Below, one piece after another: positions 1 through 37,076 of a stretch of DNA of 64,000 bases. Source of the DNA: Hypomesus transpacificus (Eukaryota; Chordata; Actinopteri; Osmeriformes; Osmeridae); assembly GCF_021917145.1 (NCBI RefSeq), contig NC_061075.1:920215-984214 (forward strand), written 5' to 3'. Both the position numbers and the translations under genes were made by a program. Under the pieces are notes generated by a model that saw nothing but the letters and a program-made list of their open reading frames with translations, was not told where the DNA came from and searched no databases. Numbering within the stretch: position 1 is the stretch's first letter; each line of letters opens with the position of its first letter.

Positions 1-88
1 ATACTAAAACTGTCTCTCTCAGGTGGAAGACATGTTCTTCTCAAGATCCTGCAGTCTAAGTCCTGTTCCCCTGCGTATCCCAGCTCAC

Positions 89-4969
<4,881 letters not shown>

Positions 4970-6119
4970 CTGAGAAGAGATGGAAACTAAGTCGGTTGTT
5001 TTAGAAGGGTCGGGAGGCTGGGAAGAATAAAGACATTTGGTAAATCCATGACCTAGTTATCTTTTCCAGACATAAATCATAATCCTGACAATACATTTGG
5101 GTATAGGCTACATGGTGTGAATCATCTTTCGGTAAAGGTCGTTTCGCCTGCAGGGCTACATTTAATACCTCGACTGGGTATCATTTAAACCATAATGACG
5201 TTTAACAATAATGGGTGCGGCCTTTCTCATAACAAAGGGTAAGTGTTACATCTTTAAAAGGACACCGTCGAACCATGGAAACAAACTCAATATCCCAGGC
5301 ACTGATCCATAAAGGGAGCTTGACATTTCCAGACACTACGGATTGTGTTCTTTGTCTTAGACAAGGCCTACTTCAGCTGAAAATCAAAAGACGTTTGTTG
5401 ACCGGTGTCAGTTGATAACGAATCGTTATAAAGTCACCCGTTGAGATATTGTTAAATTTAAGTTCTGGCAACCGCTTTACGCACGGTTATGGTCGCGAGA
5501 AGATTGTAATTAACACATTTGCTACACTTCGCGGGCTACAATCGACTAAACTCCCCCAAAACACGGTAAAAGTTGTTACTTACCGGAATGTGGTCTCGTC
5601 CAATGCAGGCGGTATCTTTTTCAGAAGATGACTGCAGACAGAATAGAGATACATGGAGCGTTTTACTGCAACAAGAGGCGCACTATTTGTTCCACCTGCC
5701 AATGGGCGTACACACAAGTTCAGCAGACGCTCCGGCCTCCCAAATACTCTTCTCGAACCCCCCTCCCACACGCACTGATCCAGCGGAACAATCTAAAAAC
5801 TTATCGCCCACACCCAGGTGTACAAAGTCTTAAACTGGACTTAAAAATTGTGTTTAACTAATGTAATAATCTCAAGAACTATCTCTATGTAAAAACAAAA
5901 CTGCCACTCCCTCAGAAAGATCACAAGTGTGTTTAGCAAATAGTAAACAAAACCCCTCCATGTATTGAACCACAGCACTGAGAAGCCAGAAGGTTATGCA
6001 GTAATGCAGTATGTTCGGATGGAGACTTCAACGCAGCTCCTTTGCTTGCAACCTTTAGGTTGTACATGCTCCATTGACACAGTAAAACCCTTTGGGGAGC
6101 CAGGGGAGGACAGAGGAGT

Positions 6120-6151
<32 letters not shown>

Positions 6152-8016
6152 GTCCTGGAATTCTCTTAACTGCTGGCCCGGTGCCTTGAACACACTACTC
6201 TTGGCAGATTTCTGGGTTCTGTTACAAGGATTATAGTCTGTCTCCAGCCTCTCTGATGTAGTTTCTGGGCTGTGGAAGCAGTGGTGCTGTCCCACCGTGG
6301 CTGGGAGTCTGGGGTCATCCACTCAGGGACTCCTGGCTCCACGTATCAGAAGAGCAACACCTACATGTTACCACCCAGAACACAAAATACACTGTTTCAT
6401 GATGACAAATATAATCACACACATAAACTAATCGGTCTCATCGAGGACATTACTTGAACTGATAAGATACTTATAGAAACCTTCAAATGAGGCCTATAAT
6501 CATCAATCGAAATCATTCCATCCACATTATCAATGGCAAACCCCAACATCTGTTCATCAGTTTCCCAGTGTGGTGGGATGAGACTGGTAACAAAGGTAAA
6601 GGAGTTGGTATGATCCCATCTTCAGGCAGACACAGTTGGAGTCACAAGTGTCTCTTTGTGAGGCTGTAGCCATGCCTGACTGGGCCCTCAGATTCTCGCA
6701 GACACACCGAGCTTGCACATTCAGAGTAGCTGACTACAGTGATCGCTATCATCTGGCTTCTTTTCCGGGATGAAAAGAGCTTTTGAAGCCTCCGTTTTCA
6801 AGTAGTAGATTCAAATATAAGCGGACAGAATTTGAAGTATTTTCAGTCCCAGAGCTGAATGACTGACTGTAATGGTTGTGAGACTAGCACTTCCTTGATG
6901 TCTTACAGGACATCCTGTAAACATCTTGTAAAACAAATACAGTATTAGCCTCTTATAAGACAGCACAACAGAAGAAAACAGATACAGAAAGATCCATTAA
7001 CTTTTTTCCACTTTATTTTCAAAACAAAATAGAATTAAAACTTTCAGATAAAAAGTAAATAGGGATTGGGCCCATATACTTAAGACACACACCAACAAAA
7101 AGCTACTAAGAGTCTTTGTACTCAAAACAAGCTCAACAGAAAAAAGGGTAACGAATACCCCTAAGCTGTCTAAACCGACATGGTTTTACGGTAATCCATC
7201 ATAAGATGACTACCTAGCCATTAAGCAAACATATCATTATAGCAGTTAATTGCAAATGATTAACTGCATCAATTGGCTTGTGTTTTCAAAGGCCGTGTTT
7301 ACCTTCTGGTCCTAGCTGAATCTTCAAACGGACGGAATGGTTTGTCAATGTAGCCAACTTTTACAGATAAAATATGTTTACCTTCTTAGCTATTTAGTGA
7401 TCTAGAATTCGATATGGGACACTGAGCTAGTTTAGCTACCTAGCTTCATTGTAACCGTTTTTTTTCAACTGATTCATCTGTTTCTCGCTATTGCCTTGCC
7501 TCGTATTGAATACAATATAAAAACATTGAGCATTTTTTATTAATTAAAATGCTATTTTAATGTTGTTATGCGGACGCCTGATAGGACTCACCGCCGTTGG
7601 GCTAGCTAGACTACCTATTGAACATTACCGGAGGTTCAATTTCCACCTGTTCAGGTCGTTCAATCAAACTGACATGGATCCACACTATAGGCCTAATTTC
7701 CTAAATTTAAAGGCAACTTTAATCTGAAAATATGAATGCCGACATTCCTTTCAAATTTCCAACTGTAAAAAAGTGAATGACTGTTAAGCCTACTACTGTA
7801 GTACTGATAGTAGCATAAAGTAATTGTGTGTAGCCTATTCTCTTATTTTTCCGCCTGTCTCGAGAGCGCCTCAGTTATATTTAGCTGCTTTCCAAACTGA
7901 CCTCCTATGAATGTTTACGGTCGCCAACTGCCAGGCTGGATTGAGGCAACTATTAATACCTCCGACTGAAAGCAGAAAAGACGTGAGGGGAGTTGTGTGC
8001 GGTGTGTTATGGCTAG
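4970..8016. other. Intergenic region between two divergent genes
   Basis: About 3 kb between the 5' ends of the minus-strand protease and the plus-strand Kelch gene, so it should hold both promoters. I see no coding exon. It contains a 31-base pure G run (about 6120-6150) and AT-rich unique-looking DNA from 6700 to 7850. A short upstream ATG frame (starting about 8008) ends at TGA before the Kelch coding region gets far. Confidence 0.6.
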
Positions 8017-10098
8017 ATGGCCTGTAGGAGCACAGTGTCGGGAGATTACGGTTGTTTACCGGAATCCCCAATGAAGCAGGAGGACGACTCGTCGTTGGAA
8101 GAGGAACCGGAGGAAGAGGAGCTGGAGGAAGATGCAGTTCCCGACGCGGTTCTGCAGGTGGAGGCGGAGTCATTTTTCGTAAACCGCGAGCGGCTGGCCC
8201 GCCACAGCTCGTACTTCCGGGCCCTCTTCTATGGAGGCAGCAGGGAGAGCGGGAAGCGTCACGTAGAGATCAAAGGCGTGGGCGTGACCCAATTCCGGGT
8301 TCTGATGGAGCACGTGCAGACGTCCCGACTCCCTCTGACCCGAGACAACGTCCTGAAGCTGCTGGAGACTGCAGACTTCCTGCAGCTGGAGCGAGCCAGG
8401 CTGCTCTGCTGTAAGTTCCTGGAGAGAGAGCTGCACCTCAGTAACTGCCTGGGCATGATGGCCTTCGCCTGGCAGATGTGTTGCCTGGAGCTATACAGGG
8501 CAGCCCGGGAGGTCGCCCTCAACCACCTGCCTGCCCTCGCCGACCACGACGACTTCCTCCTCCTGTCCAAGGACAGCGTGGCCGACCTCCTCGCCAGCGA
8601 CGACCTCAACCTCACCCGGGAGGACCTGGCCCTGGAGGTGATCCTGCGCTGGGCGACCTTTGACCCCAGCCGGGAGGACAACTTCCTGGACCTGGTGGGG
8701 CTGGTGCGGCCTGAGAGCTTGACCGTGCCCTACCTCACGGATCTGCTGACCCGGCTCAAAGGGTCAGACCCCCGAGCCAAGCTCCTGTGTAAACTGAACG
8801 AGCATTTCCCAGCATGCTGGGCGGCCGGGCGCTCGCTGCCTCGGACACGCTCCCAGGAGAATCTCTTCGTCCTGGGAGGACCTCACGATCAGGACCGCCA
8901 GCATCTTTACCGCTTCCACCCTCGCAGCGGCCGCTGGCAGAGCTGCGCCCCTCTGCAGAGCAGGAACCTCATCCAGTACTCTGTCGCCGCCGCAGGTAAA
9001 TGTAGCCGAGGTGAACTGGCAGACTTACCCCTCAGCATAAGTACAGTGTGGCAGCGGTGTGGGGAAAGCATGGGTGTTAGTGACTGTTGACGAGCAGCGT
9101 GACTAACAGATGTGTGTGTGTTTGGTTGTATTGACATTGATGCCAGTGTGTTCCGTCTCCCTGACATGTCCCCCCAGGGGACAGTGTGGTGGTGACGGGG
9201 GGGAACTTCCGTGACGAGGTGGTGTGGTACAGTGTGGACTGGGTGAGGGTGTACCGGCCTGGGAGCGAGCTCTGGGAGGATGGGCCGGCCCTGGGCAGAT
9301 CCAGGCACTCGCACTGCTCCGCGGGGCTGGGACAGGAGCTGTTCGTCCTGGGCGGGAGCATGGACCAGGGCCCCGTGGCCGACGTGGAGAGGCTGGTGCT
9401 GGGGGCCGAGGCTTGGGAGGGGAGGAGCCCCATGGTGCGGGCGGTGGAGAGGGCCGGATGCGCCGCGCTGGGCGGATGCGTGTACGTGGCGTGCGGATTG
9501 GACGAGTACGGGGAGGCGTACAGCGGAGTGCAGCGCTATAGGCCGGAAGAGGACCAATGGGATGTAGTGTCCTACTGTCCCAGACCGAGGTGGGCTGACT
9601 GGAGGAGTCACAGTTTGTGTCTGTTGTGACAATATGCTGACATGCTGTGATACAATGGCTACATAAACAAACGTTTCTTATTTTTGAATCTGAATAAAAA
9701 CATCAGCCACACAACCTAGTTTGTCTGTTGAGTGACTGATTCATCAGGTGACTGGAATGCTTAAAGCTAACTGTCATTTCTCCTCCTCACCCAGGTATGA
9801 TCTTCTGGCGACGGAGCTCAACGGCGCCCTCTACCTGTTCGGAGGCCAGGCGCTGCGTCTGGATGTGGAGACGGACGAGTGGACCCTGCTGGAGGAGGAG
9901 TGTCTGGACAGGAAGTTCTTTGGTGGCTGCGCCACTCTGAGCGGGCAGGTGTACCTGGTGGGGGAGCGCAGGATCAACACGGCCTTGCCCAAAATGCTGC
10001 TCTTGGACCCTTACATCGACGTCTGCGTCCAAGTAGACGACACCCTGCCCTGTCCTGTCCCCGTCCGCGGAGCTGTCATGGTACGCATGGTCACGTGA
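8017..10098 (+). CDS. BTB-BACK-Kelch (KLHL-family) protein, 3 exons, 564 aa
   Basis: Exons 8017-8995, 9178-9589 and 9795-10098 (TGA) join in phase (979, 412 and 304 nt; 564 codons plus stop). After an acidic N-terminus comes a BTB fold (about residues 40-135; HSSYFRALF is the typical core), then a BACK domain (about 140-255; NCLGMMAFA, VILRWATFD). About six Kelch blades follow, marked by hydrophobic strands ending GG (FVLGG, VVVTGG, FVLGG, VYVACG, YLFGG, VYLVGE). KLHL proteins usually act as substrate adaptors for CUL3 ubiquitin ligases; that role is inferred from family. I cannot assign the exact KLHL number. Start choice: the first in-frame ATG is at 8017; a second in-frame Met lies about 18 codons on and could be the real start. 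Confidence 0.88.
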
Positions 10099-10284
10099 CA
10101 GGAAACACCTCCTTTCCACTTCCTGATTCCACTCAACACTTACTGTGTGAGCAATGCAGGCATATTGTGTAACTCTTGTGTGTTCCAGGGTTTGCATGAC
10201 CTCTATACACAGATTTTTATTTCATGCTTTTGTTCAGGAAGTGTATATGCAATGACTGTGAAACAGGCTTAGATTCAGTCGGTC

Positions 10285-10290
10285 AATAAA
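10285..10290 (+). terminator. Poly(A) signal AATAAA for the Kelch gene
   Basis: First AATAAA downstream of the stop at 10098, giving a 3' UTR of about 200 nt. Confidence 0.6.
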
Positions 10291-10298
10291 AGTAATTT

Positions 10299-11925
10299 AT
10301 TGATTGTGTTTAACTGACCATTGAGTGAACAAACCTATAGGAATGAGCATTCAACAAAAACATAACAAAGCATGTAAGACTAGTCATATGTTACTGCCAC
10401 AACAACCATGGCGTCTCCAGTTTAGGTATCATGTATTTGATTCGATTAAAACAAACATCCCATTACAACTATCAGTGTGAGTTGTTCAGTGGATCAGCCC
10501 TTTGGGTGCATTTGAATCGGGATGCCGTGCAACACTACATCGAGTACAGGTGTGTCGTACCTCTAACAGGAAGTAGGGCCAGGTGTGTCGCACCTCTAAC
10601 AGACAGACACTCGGCGTGTCTCCAAACTAAGACAAAACTAGGAAAGTACACCAGTGAAGCCTAGCAACAACATAGTCATTCAGTCTCACGTCTTTGTATT
10701 ATGGGATAGGGTTAAGATTCTATTCTAGCTCGCCCCAAAAGTTGGGTAACGAGGAACACAGGTCCTTAAACAGATGTTTCCGGCTCTCTAAAACTCCTGT
10801 CAATTTACAACGTGTAACGGTACATTCTCGCACGCGAAGCACATAGATAACTCACAAGAATAACTTGTGAGTTATCTGAACAGAATCGTGTCCCAAGTCT
10901 AATTTTACATGTGTAGATTCGGGCAGCGGACTCCTAAACATTCTTCCTTGGTCGTTTGTGTCAGTAGTCGCTGTCGTGGCTGTTCCAGGCCAGACCCAGG
11001 TGTCTGTTGTCTACCTGGACAGGTGTGTGGAAAGCTCTACCTAGAAGCTACCTAGCTCTACCTAGCACCTATCTAGCAATACCCAGCTCTACCTAGCAGC
11101 TACCTAACAGCTACCTAGCAGCTAACTAGCAGCTACCTAGCAGCTACCTAGCAGCTAACTAGCAGCTACCTAGCAGCTAACTAGAACATCCAGCTACAGG
11201 GAGAGCTGGGAGGTTAGAGGGGCGGGAAAAAATGTAAAAATAGCAGGCAAGGCACAAAGCAAAATCAGGCAGCTTGAGTCAAAACCCCCTGTGGGGAACG
11301 AGACCCTCTTTCTTGTCACCGGGATATTCTCACCAGGTTTTTTGTTATTTATTTGTTTATTTTGTGATGCAGGCCTTGCCATCCCATGTCTTCATACAGT
11401 GAGAGGGACAGCAGGAGAACTACACTCACTGTAACATGCAGACAATGTTCTCTGTCTCCACCAGGGGACGCCAACCCCCTTCCTAAAAATCATATTTTCT
11501 GGTGATGTGGTTTAAATCCCCGTTAGCATTTTGTGGAATTCTTAACGTCTGTCACATAACTAAGCTTCTGCACCTCTTCCTATTTTCCATAAGGGTGAAA
11601 ATTCTTCGCGCAAAGTCTGTCCTTACTTATAGTTTACACCTAATTCAATCAGCCTCTTCGTCACACATTTAAAATAAAATAAAACTTTGTATTTGATCTA
11701 AAAGTTAAAATAAAGAATATTCAATATACCAGACGATCGTTCTATAGTATTTCCATAGCAAGTGGTTGTGAAATCCTAGACCATTTACTATATCTATGAT
11801 CCATGCTCAGGAATTATATTTCCATATACAAATATATGGAGGGTGGGGAGAGACAGGTAGAGGGAGGGTACTATCTGGCTTTGGGAAGTCTGCTGTTTAT
11901 ATTCCTCTGGTTGGTCAGGTTGTTC
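10299..11925. other. Intergenic stretch with an 11-bp repeat
   Basis: No coding exon recognised. 11037-11185 is a degenerate minisatellite built on CAGCTACCTAG and CAGCTAACTAG. The rest is AT-rich single-copy-looking DNA ending at the assembly gap. Confidence 0.6.
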
Positions 11926-12025
11926 NNNNNNNNNNNNNNNNNNNNNNNNNNNNNNNNNNNNNNNNNNNNNNNNNNNNNNNNNNNNNNNNNNNNNNNNNNN
12001 NNNNNNNNNNNNNNNNNNNNNNNNN
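11926..12025. other. Assembly gap (100 N)
   Basis: Exactly 100 N, the usual placeholder for a gap of unknown length. It abuts the splice acceptor of the first visible myocilin exon, so the missing myoc 5' exons probably belong here. Confidence 0.95.
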
Positions 12026-12027
12026 AG

Positions 12028-13113
12028 GCTGTGGGGAGCTGGTGTCCGTGGGCGAGCCGGTCCTCCACAGGAGAGCAGACCCCATAGTGGGGAAGTACGG
12101 TGTGTGGATGCAGGACCCCGAGGCTGCTGCCCTCTACGGGCCAGAGATGGTGTGGCGCATCGACACAATCGGCACCGAGGTCCGACAGCTCTTCGGCTAC
12201 GAGGACATGGAGCAGTTTTCTCGGGGCTTCCCGTCCAAGGTAATACTCTCCTCAACTCTTCTCCTCTCCTCTCTAGTCCTCTCCACTCTTCACCTCTCCA
12301 CCTCTCCTCTCTGCTCCTTTCTCCTCCTCTCCTCTTTTAGCTCAACCTAGTATTGAGCACAAACATCCAAGTCCCCCCCCCCCCCCCCCCCTTTTAGCTC
12401 AACCTAGTATTGAGCACAAACATCTAAGTTCCCCCTCTGTGGCCCCTCTCCCCCCCCTCCTCTCTCCCCCCCCCCTCCCCTCTCCCCCCCTCCCCTCTCC
12501 CCCCCTCCTCTCTCCTCCCTCCCCCCCCCAGGTCCTGTTGCTCCCAGAGCCGGTGGAGAGCACAGGAGCCACCCTCTACCGGGGCTCCCTCTACTACCAG
12601 CGCCGCCGCAGCCGGACCATCCTGTGCTACGACCTGGCCTCCGAGAGCCTTGCGGCCCGCAGAGACCTCCCCCACGCAGGCTTCCACGGCCAGTACCCCT
12701 ACTCCTGGGGCGGCTACACCGACGTGGACCTGGGGGTGGACGAGAAGGGCTTGTGGGCCATCTACTCCACCAACAAGGCCAAGGGAAACATCGTGTTGTC
12801 CAAGCTGAACCCCAAAACCCTGGAGGTGATGCAGAGCTGGGAGACGGCCATCCGGAAGAACTCGGTGGCCAACGCCTTCATGATCTGCGGACGTCTGTAC
12901 ACGGTGGCCAGCTACACGTCTCCCAACACCACCGTCAACCTTGCGTACAACACGGCCAGCGGCCAGGACAAGGCCGTCGCCGTGCCCTTCAGGAACAAGT
13001 ACCGCTACAACAGCATGATCGACTACAACCCGGCGCAGAGGAAGCTGTTCGCCTGGGACAACTCCCACATCGTGTCCTACGACGTCAGGCTTGGGACGCC
13101 CCAGGCCAACTGA
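12028..13113 (+). CDS. myoc: Myocilin, olfactomedin-domain exons (5' end missing in gap)
   Basis: Secreted extracellular-matrix glycoprotein of the olfactomedin family; human MYOC is linked to glaucoma. Visible exons are 12028-12239 and 12532-13113 (TGA), phase 0 between them. They encode the complete OLF domain (about 265 residues) from [10 protein letters not shown] to the C-terminus. Conserved blocks match my knowledge of [60 protein letters not shown] and KLFAWDN. AG at 12026-12027, straight after the N run, fits the acceptor of the last human MYOC exon. The coiled-coil N-terminal exons are not seen upstream. An intron splits the OLF domain after FPSK, which human MYOC does not have. It converges with prrc2c, as in human. 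Confidence 0.92.
12333..12531. repeat. Duplicated 58-bp unit and C-rich tract in the myoc intron
   Basis: CTTTTAGCTCAACCTAGTAT plus the following TGAGCACAAACATC stretch occurs twice (from about 12333 and 12391), separated by a long C run. C/T-rich simple sequence then leads up to the exon acceptor. Confidence 0.85.
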
Positions 13114-13650
13114 GGCCGGGCGGGAGGCCCGACCGGTGGCACCTCCATAGTCTCCAGAACCCCTCCTCTCCTCCACACCCAGTCCCTCAAGTCTTCTTAG
13201 TAAGCGGCGGCCACTTATAGACGATTGAGACGCTGCCCGGATGTTCCAGCGCTGTCCACCAGAGGCGAGAGGAACCCCGGAGCTTTGGTCGAGGTTTGAT
13301 TGGCTCTTGGTCGAGGAGGTTTGATTGGCTGTTGGGTGGTCAGCGAGTTCAGCAGCGGTGGTCACCTGAGAGCTCACCTCCCCTGCTTCTGAGACTGACA
13401 AGCCTGCAAAGCATAATCGTGTGGCAGTAGAGGTTAGAATGAGTCTGTGTATGTTTGTTACTTAAAGTCCCATGAGCGCTCAAAACGACCTGAGAGGAAC
13501 CCTCCCCTGCAGGTGCTGTGTCAGAGGGAAGGTTTCTTGCTGTGGCGCAACCCCACTAACGTGTTTATAGAGGAATTATTTTTCTACTGTTTTGGTTACA
13601 AGATTTGGTGTTTTCATGTGTCGCGCTGAGAAAGGTTGGATGGCTCAATT

Positions 13651-13656
13651 AATAAA
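13651..13656 (+). terminator. Poly(A) signal AATAAA for myoc
   Basis: AATAAA 540 nt after the stop codon; a second AATAAA lies at 13819-13824. Either could end the transcript. Confidence 0.5.
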
Positions 13657-14062
13657 ATCACTGATCTTTCCGATGTGTATCATAACGGCTTATAAAGACT
13701 AATTAGAGTGCAAAGGTATACCTCTTGACTCATTCAACATAAGCAAAAATGTATTGCATGTTCCTTGGAGCTGTATTTCTTAATACTAAGGCATGTACAG
13801 ATGTATACCATGAGAACAAATAAACTATAAATGATAAACTGAGTTTGTTTTAGTGGTTGTCTAAACCCACACCTGAGGGTAACCCATCAGCAATACCCAA
13901 ACTGATTTTCCCCCTTCTCACCTGCAAACACCTACAGTCATACTGACCCCTAGTGGCACAATCTGGGATCTACACCTCAGTTCAAAAACCCGAGAAGTAC
14001 AGTCAGAACAGGCTGAAAAATCAATCAGCGAAACACAAATTCACCTTATAACAGCATATTAT

Positions 14063-14068
14063 TTTATT
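14063..14068 (-). terminator. Poly(A) signal (AATAAA on minus strand) for prrc2c
   Basis: TTTATT on the plus strand, about 1.7 kb after the prrc2c stop (15788). It leaves only a few hundred bases between the convergent prrc2c and myoc 3' ends. The 3' UTR carries several pure C or G runs. Confidence 0.5.
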
Positions 14069-15787
14069 AGTTTCTGTAACCAAACCAAGAGAATGTAAAT
14101 AAGACCGTACATATTTTAATACAGCGATGTAACCCCTGTACAAGTAAAACAAAAAAAACAAAAAACCCAAATCATCATCAACATCATCATCATCACCCCC
14201 CCCCCCCCCCCCCCCCTCCCCCCTTCACGTCAGGGTAGGGAACCTGCATACTGCTATACATCTTCCCCCAGGACACTCGTTACCGCGGTAACCACCATAC
14301 CGGGGGGAGGGGGGGGGGGGGGAGTTTATTTGCGGGTGGTGGTGGTGGGGGACACAGAGGTGAGATGAGGGTGAGGGGAGAGAGGGTCCTGGACGACGCC
14401 TTCAGTCCTCTCAACATGGAAAAGGAAACGCTTGACTTCCTACTGCCTGAGACACTCCTTCAGAACTACAAGTCCCATCTAGAGGTCTCTTTCCTTTCCT
14501 CAAGTCACGCCAGCTCTGCGCTTGAAAACACTCGGTTCTCCTGAGCCCGTCTGGCCGCAGGTCGGAGGGCACTAGGACCCTGCGAGCACCTGCTACTCTC
14601 CAGAGAGCAGCGCGCGTGTGTGTGTGCGAGACAGTGAGGATGAGTGTGAAAGCGGTGGAGGTGTGTGTGTGTGGGTCAGTCCCCCCTGACTAGGTACAGG
14701 CAACGTCTATCTGGAGTAACCGTTCGCAAACAGCCCATAATAACTTCACTCAAAACGCCGCTGCCACAGCAACAGGCATGTTTAAAGGCTTTGTGACGTC
14801 ATATTTTCGCAACTTATCCTTTGGCTAAAGATACAGGACACACACACAACCTCCTCAGGCAAGAGACGCGAGCAGAAGGCAGGAGGAGCTCATAGGAAGA
14901 ATAATCAACTAATCAAATCAATCATCAAATCAATTAATCAACCGATTAAATTTGACATTTTTCTTCTTTCGGGATAAACAAAAGCAGTAGAATTCCTGAT
15001 TAAATCGATTTCAGTTCAGAGAAAATGGACAGAACGGTTGAGTACAAGGTTGAGAGTGTGTGTGTGTGTGTGTGTGATGGTGCAATGCGGAGATTACACA
15101 CACTCCCTCTCTCTCCTCTGGGTTAGTACTGATGGGAGGGTTGGTAGGGAAAATAATGTGTGCTTCACTAAAATACATCTTTAAATAAGATTGTTCGTTC
15201 AACTACAAAAACAAAAGATTGATTCTTTTTTTTTTTCATTTTCTTCTTCTTCAGAAAAACGCTACACCCGCCCACTCCTCTAATATGTGTGGTTCTGCTG
15301 AAGAACGTGTGGTTTTGCTGAAGAACGTGTGGTTCTGCTGAAGGAACAGAAGTCAAAGAGCTAGAAGAACGGCTAACTCAGCAGCAAATCTCATTTCATT
15401 CTTTTCTCCCCCCCCCCCCCCCCCCCCCCTTCTTTCTCTACCACTACAGTAGACGTCTTCTGTAGAGCTAGTGTAGTCATCTCATACAACACCCCCCCCC
15501 CCCCCTCCCCCTTCAGAGGCCTGGCGAGGGGGGGAGGAGGGGGGCAGGAGGAGAGAAGCAGGGGTGAGGGGGGAACTTCAGTACCCCTCTTCTCAGTAAC
15601 CATTCATGTTTGGACCCCCAGTCCCCTCCGCCCCCCCCTTCCCCCTCTCCCTCAAGGCTGATGTGAGAGAGAGAAAGAGAGAAAGCGTATGAGTGAGTGA
15701 TTGGAGCAGCTGGATTCTCTTTCTTTCTCTCCTCTCCCCCCCCCCCCCCCCCCCTGCACGGCGTGGTCTGAGAGGAGGGCGAGGGCA

Positions 15788-35102
<19,315 letters not shown>

Positions 35103-35177
35103 TCATCGAGTCTGGTCTCCTGTCTCACCCCCAGAACCAGCCTCCTGACGGGGAGGAGAGGGAGGGAAGAGAGGGCT

Positions 35178-35314
35178 TTACATTTACATTTAGCAGACAC
35201 TCTTATCCAGAGCGACTTAAAGGAAGTACAGGGACATTCCCCCCCGAGGCAAGTAGGGTGAAGTGGTCAACCTTCTGATGAATAGCCTGATTCCCTAACC
35301 GCGCAGCCATCCGA
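35178..35314 (-). repeat. tRNA-derived SINE, internally deleted
   Basis: Shares TTTAGCAGACACTCTTATCC, AGAGCGACTT, CCCGAGGCAAGTAGG and CCTGATTCCCTAACCGC with the fuller copy at 62968-63173, but lacks the B-box segment. Lies in prrc2c intron 1. Confidence 0.75.
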
Positions 35315-35685
35315 CTCTGGCTTTAGCTACGGATCGATTACATAGGAACCCAAATGCATCAAGTATATCCACAGCACCCAGAAAGTGACCCCACATCCCT
35401 CGATAGAGTGCCTGGTTCAACTGAGCCTTCGCTTTGCCTCTAAACAAACCACGATGGGTCCCGCAAACCGTTAAGGAGTCAATAACGGCTTTACTGACTC
35501 CTGAGGTTGTGTGTGAGAACTTGTGTCCCGTGCAACAAGAGGGGTCCATAGTGTGCGTAAACAAACCAGTTTCTTGTCAGCTGCTATCGAGAGACTAGAG
35601 CACAGAGACAGGCCCGACCCTGGGGGGGGGGGGGGGTCACATGGTCCAGAAAGGGCTCTGTCTGTTGTTGCGAAGGGTGATGGAA

Positions 35686-36249
35686 CAGTGTTTCCCACAG
35701 ATTAGAAAACTATATGTGGCGGGGGGGGGGGGGGCGAAATAATTCACAAAATCAACAACAACAAACAAATAATTTCTGCATATGCAGGTAGCGACGCTGC
35801 ATACAGGGTGCTAAATAACTATTTAACTGGTCGGCTCCATGACGCCGGGTAAGTAGCTAGCTCTTGAAACTTCTCACCAAAAGAACGAAGGGGAACCTTC
35901 GATTAAGACATGTCCGTCGGTACCTAGCGAAAAGTAGCCTCAACTTTCCTAGACCTTTAGCTACGGCACTAATGCTGAAGGCTCGCTGATGTAGCTGTCG
36001 GTCTCACTAGAACGGCGTATGCATTGTTGCTAACGTGTGCTGACGTAGTGACTGTGTGTGTATGTGAGAAAGACGCGTGCGTGAAAGAGACGGAGGGAGA
36101 GCAGGGAAAGGAAATGCAGCTGAACGAATACGCTGCGTGTTTTTACCTAAATAGCGATAAAAAAAATGTTTTACGAAACGCAATGTGTGGCGGCCGGTGT
36201 TGATTCTGTGGCGCACCGCCACAAATTAGTCTATGTGTGGGAAACACTG
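35686..36249. mobile_element. hAT-like non-autonomous element, copy 2 (564 bp)
   Basis: Same element and orientation as 33751-34315, with the same CAGTGTTTCCCACA inverted termini. Flanked by TGGAA on each side (5-bp target duplication). Differs from copy 1 only by one G in the internal G run. In intron 1 of prrc2c. Confidence 0.87.
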
Positions 36250-36684
36250 TGGAATGAGAGAGACTTCACCTCTCCATCACAATGCCTTCACTCCGCTCAA
36301 CGGGGCATGTCAGGTTGCCATGCCTACGCCACCTAAGACGGCACGCTGGCGCGTTACCGAGGCTGGCCGAGGGAGAGAGGGAGGGGGGGGGAAGGAGAGA
36401 GAGAGGATATAGAGAGAGAGGAAGGGGGGGGGGGGGGAGGAGAGAGAGAGAGGAAGAGGGGGGGAAGGAGAGAGAGTGGATAGAGAGAGAGTGGAGGAAG
36501 TGGAGAGGGGGAAAGAGATGGCAGAGAAACTGACAGAGAGGTGTGTGGCCTCTGCAGAGCCCCACAGGGGTCGTTCATAATTGATGTCCTGGTACAGGAA
36601 CACAGACATGGGAGGGGAGGGGGGAAGCAGCACCCAGTTAAACAGCCCTGACGTCCACGGAACACCTGCCCTTTGAGAAGCTGC

Positions 36685-37076
36685 CATGGGCACATCCCCT
36701 CCGCACATCCCCTCAGGTCTGCCCACACTGAGCACATCCCCTCAGGTCTGCCCACACTGAGCACATCCCCTCAGGTCTGCTCAGACTGGGCACATTCCCT
36801 CAGGTCTGCCCAGACTGAGCACATCCCGTCAGGTCTGCCCAGACTGAGCACATCCCCTCAGGTCTGCCCACACTGAGCACATCCCGTCAGGTCTGCCCAG
36901 ACTGAGCACATCCCCTCAGGTCTGCCCACACTGAGCACATCCCGTCAGGTCTGCCCAGACTGAGCACATCCCCTCAGGTCTGCTCAGACTGGGCACATTC
37001 CCTCAGGTCTGCCCAGACTGAGCACATCCCCTCAGGTCTGCCCACACTGAGCACATCTTCTCAGGTCTGCCCAGAC
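36685..37076. repeat. 29-bp minisatellite in prrc2c intron 1
   Basis: About 13 units of CACACTGAGCACATCCCCTC plus AGGTCTGCC, with variants CAGACTGAG, CAGACTGGGCACATTCC and CATCCCGTC arranged in higher-order blocks. Confidence 0.93.

Noticed and set aside
1..60. A further tmprss9 exon at the left edge
   Set aside because: An AG followed by GATCTTGAG is present, but the required phase gives an immediate stop and no trypsin motif, so I did not call it.
8017..9090. Single-exon reading of the Kelch gene ending at 9090
   Set aside because: A strong donor at 8995/8996 and in-phase continuation of Kelch blades in 9178-9589 show the frame after 8995 is intronic.
11796..12350. 184-residue frame spanning the N gap that joins to the OLF domain
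   Set aside because: The part upstream of the gap is read through N bases and unrelated to myocilin; only the sequence after 12028 is exon.
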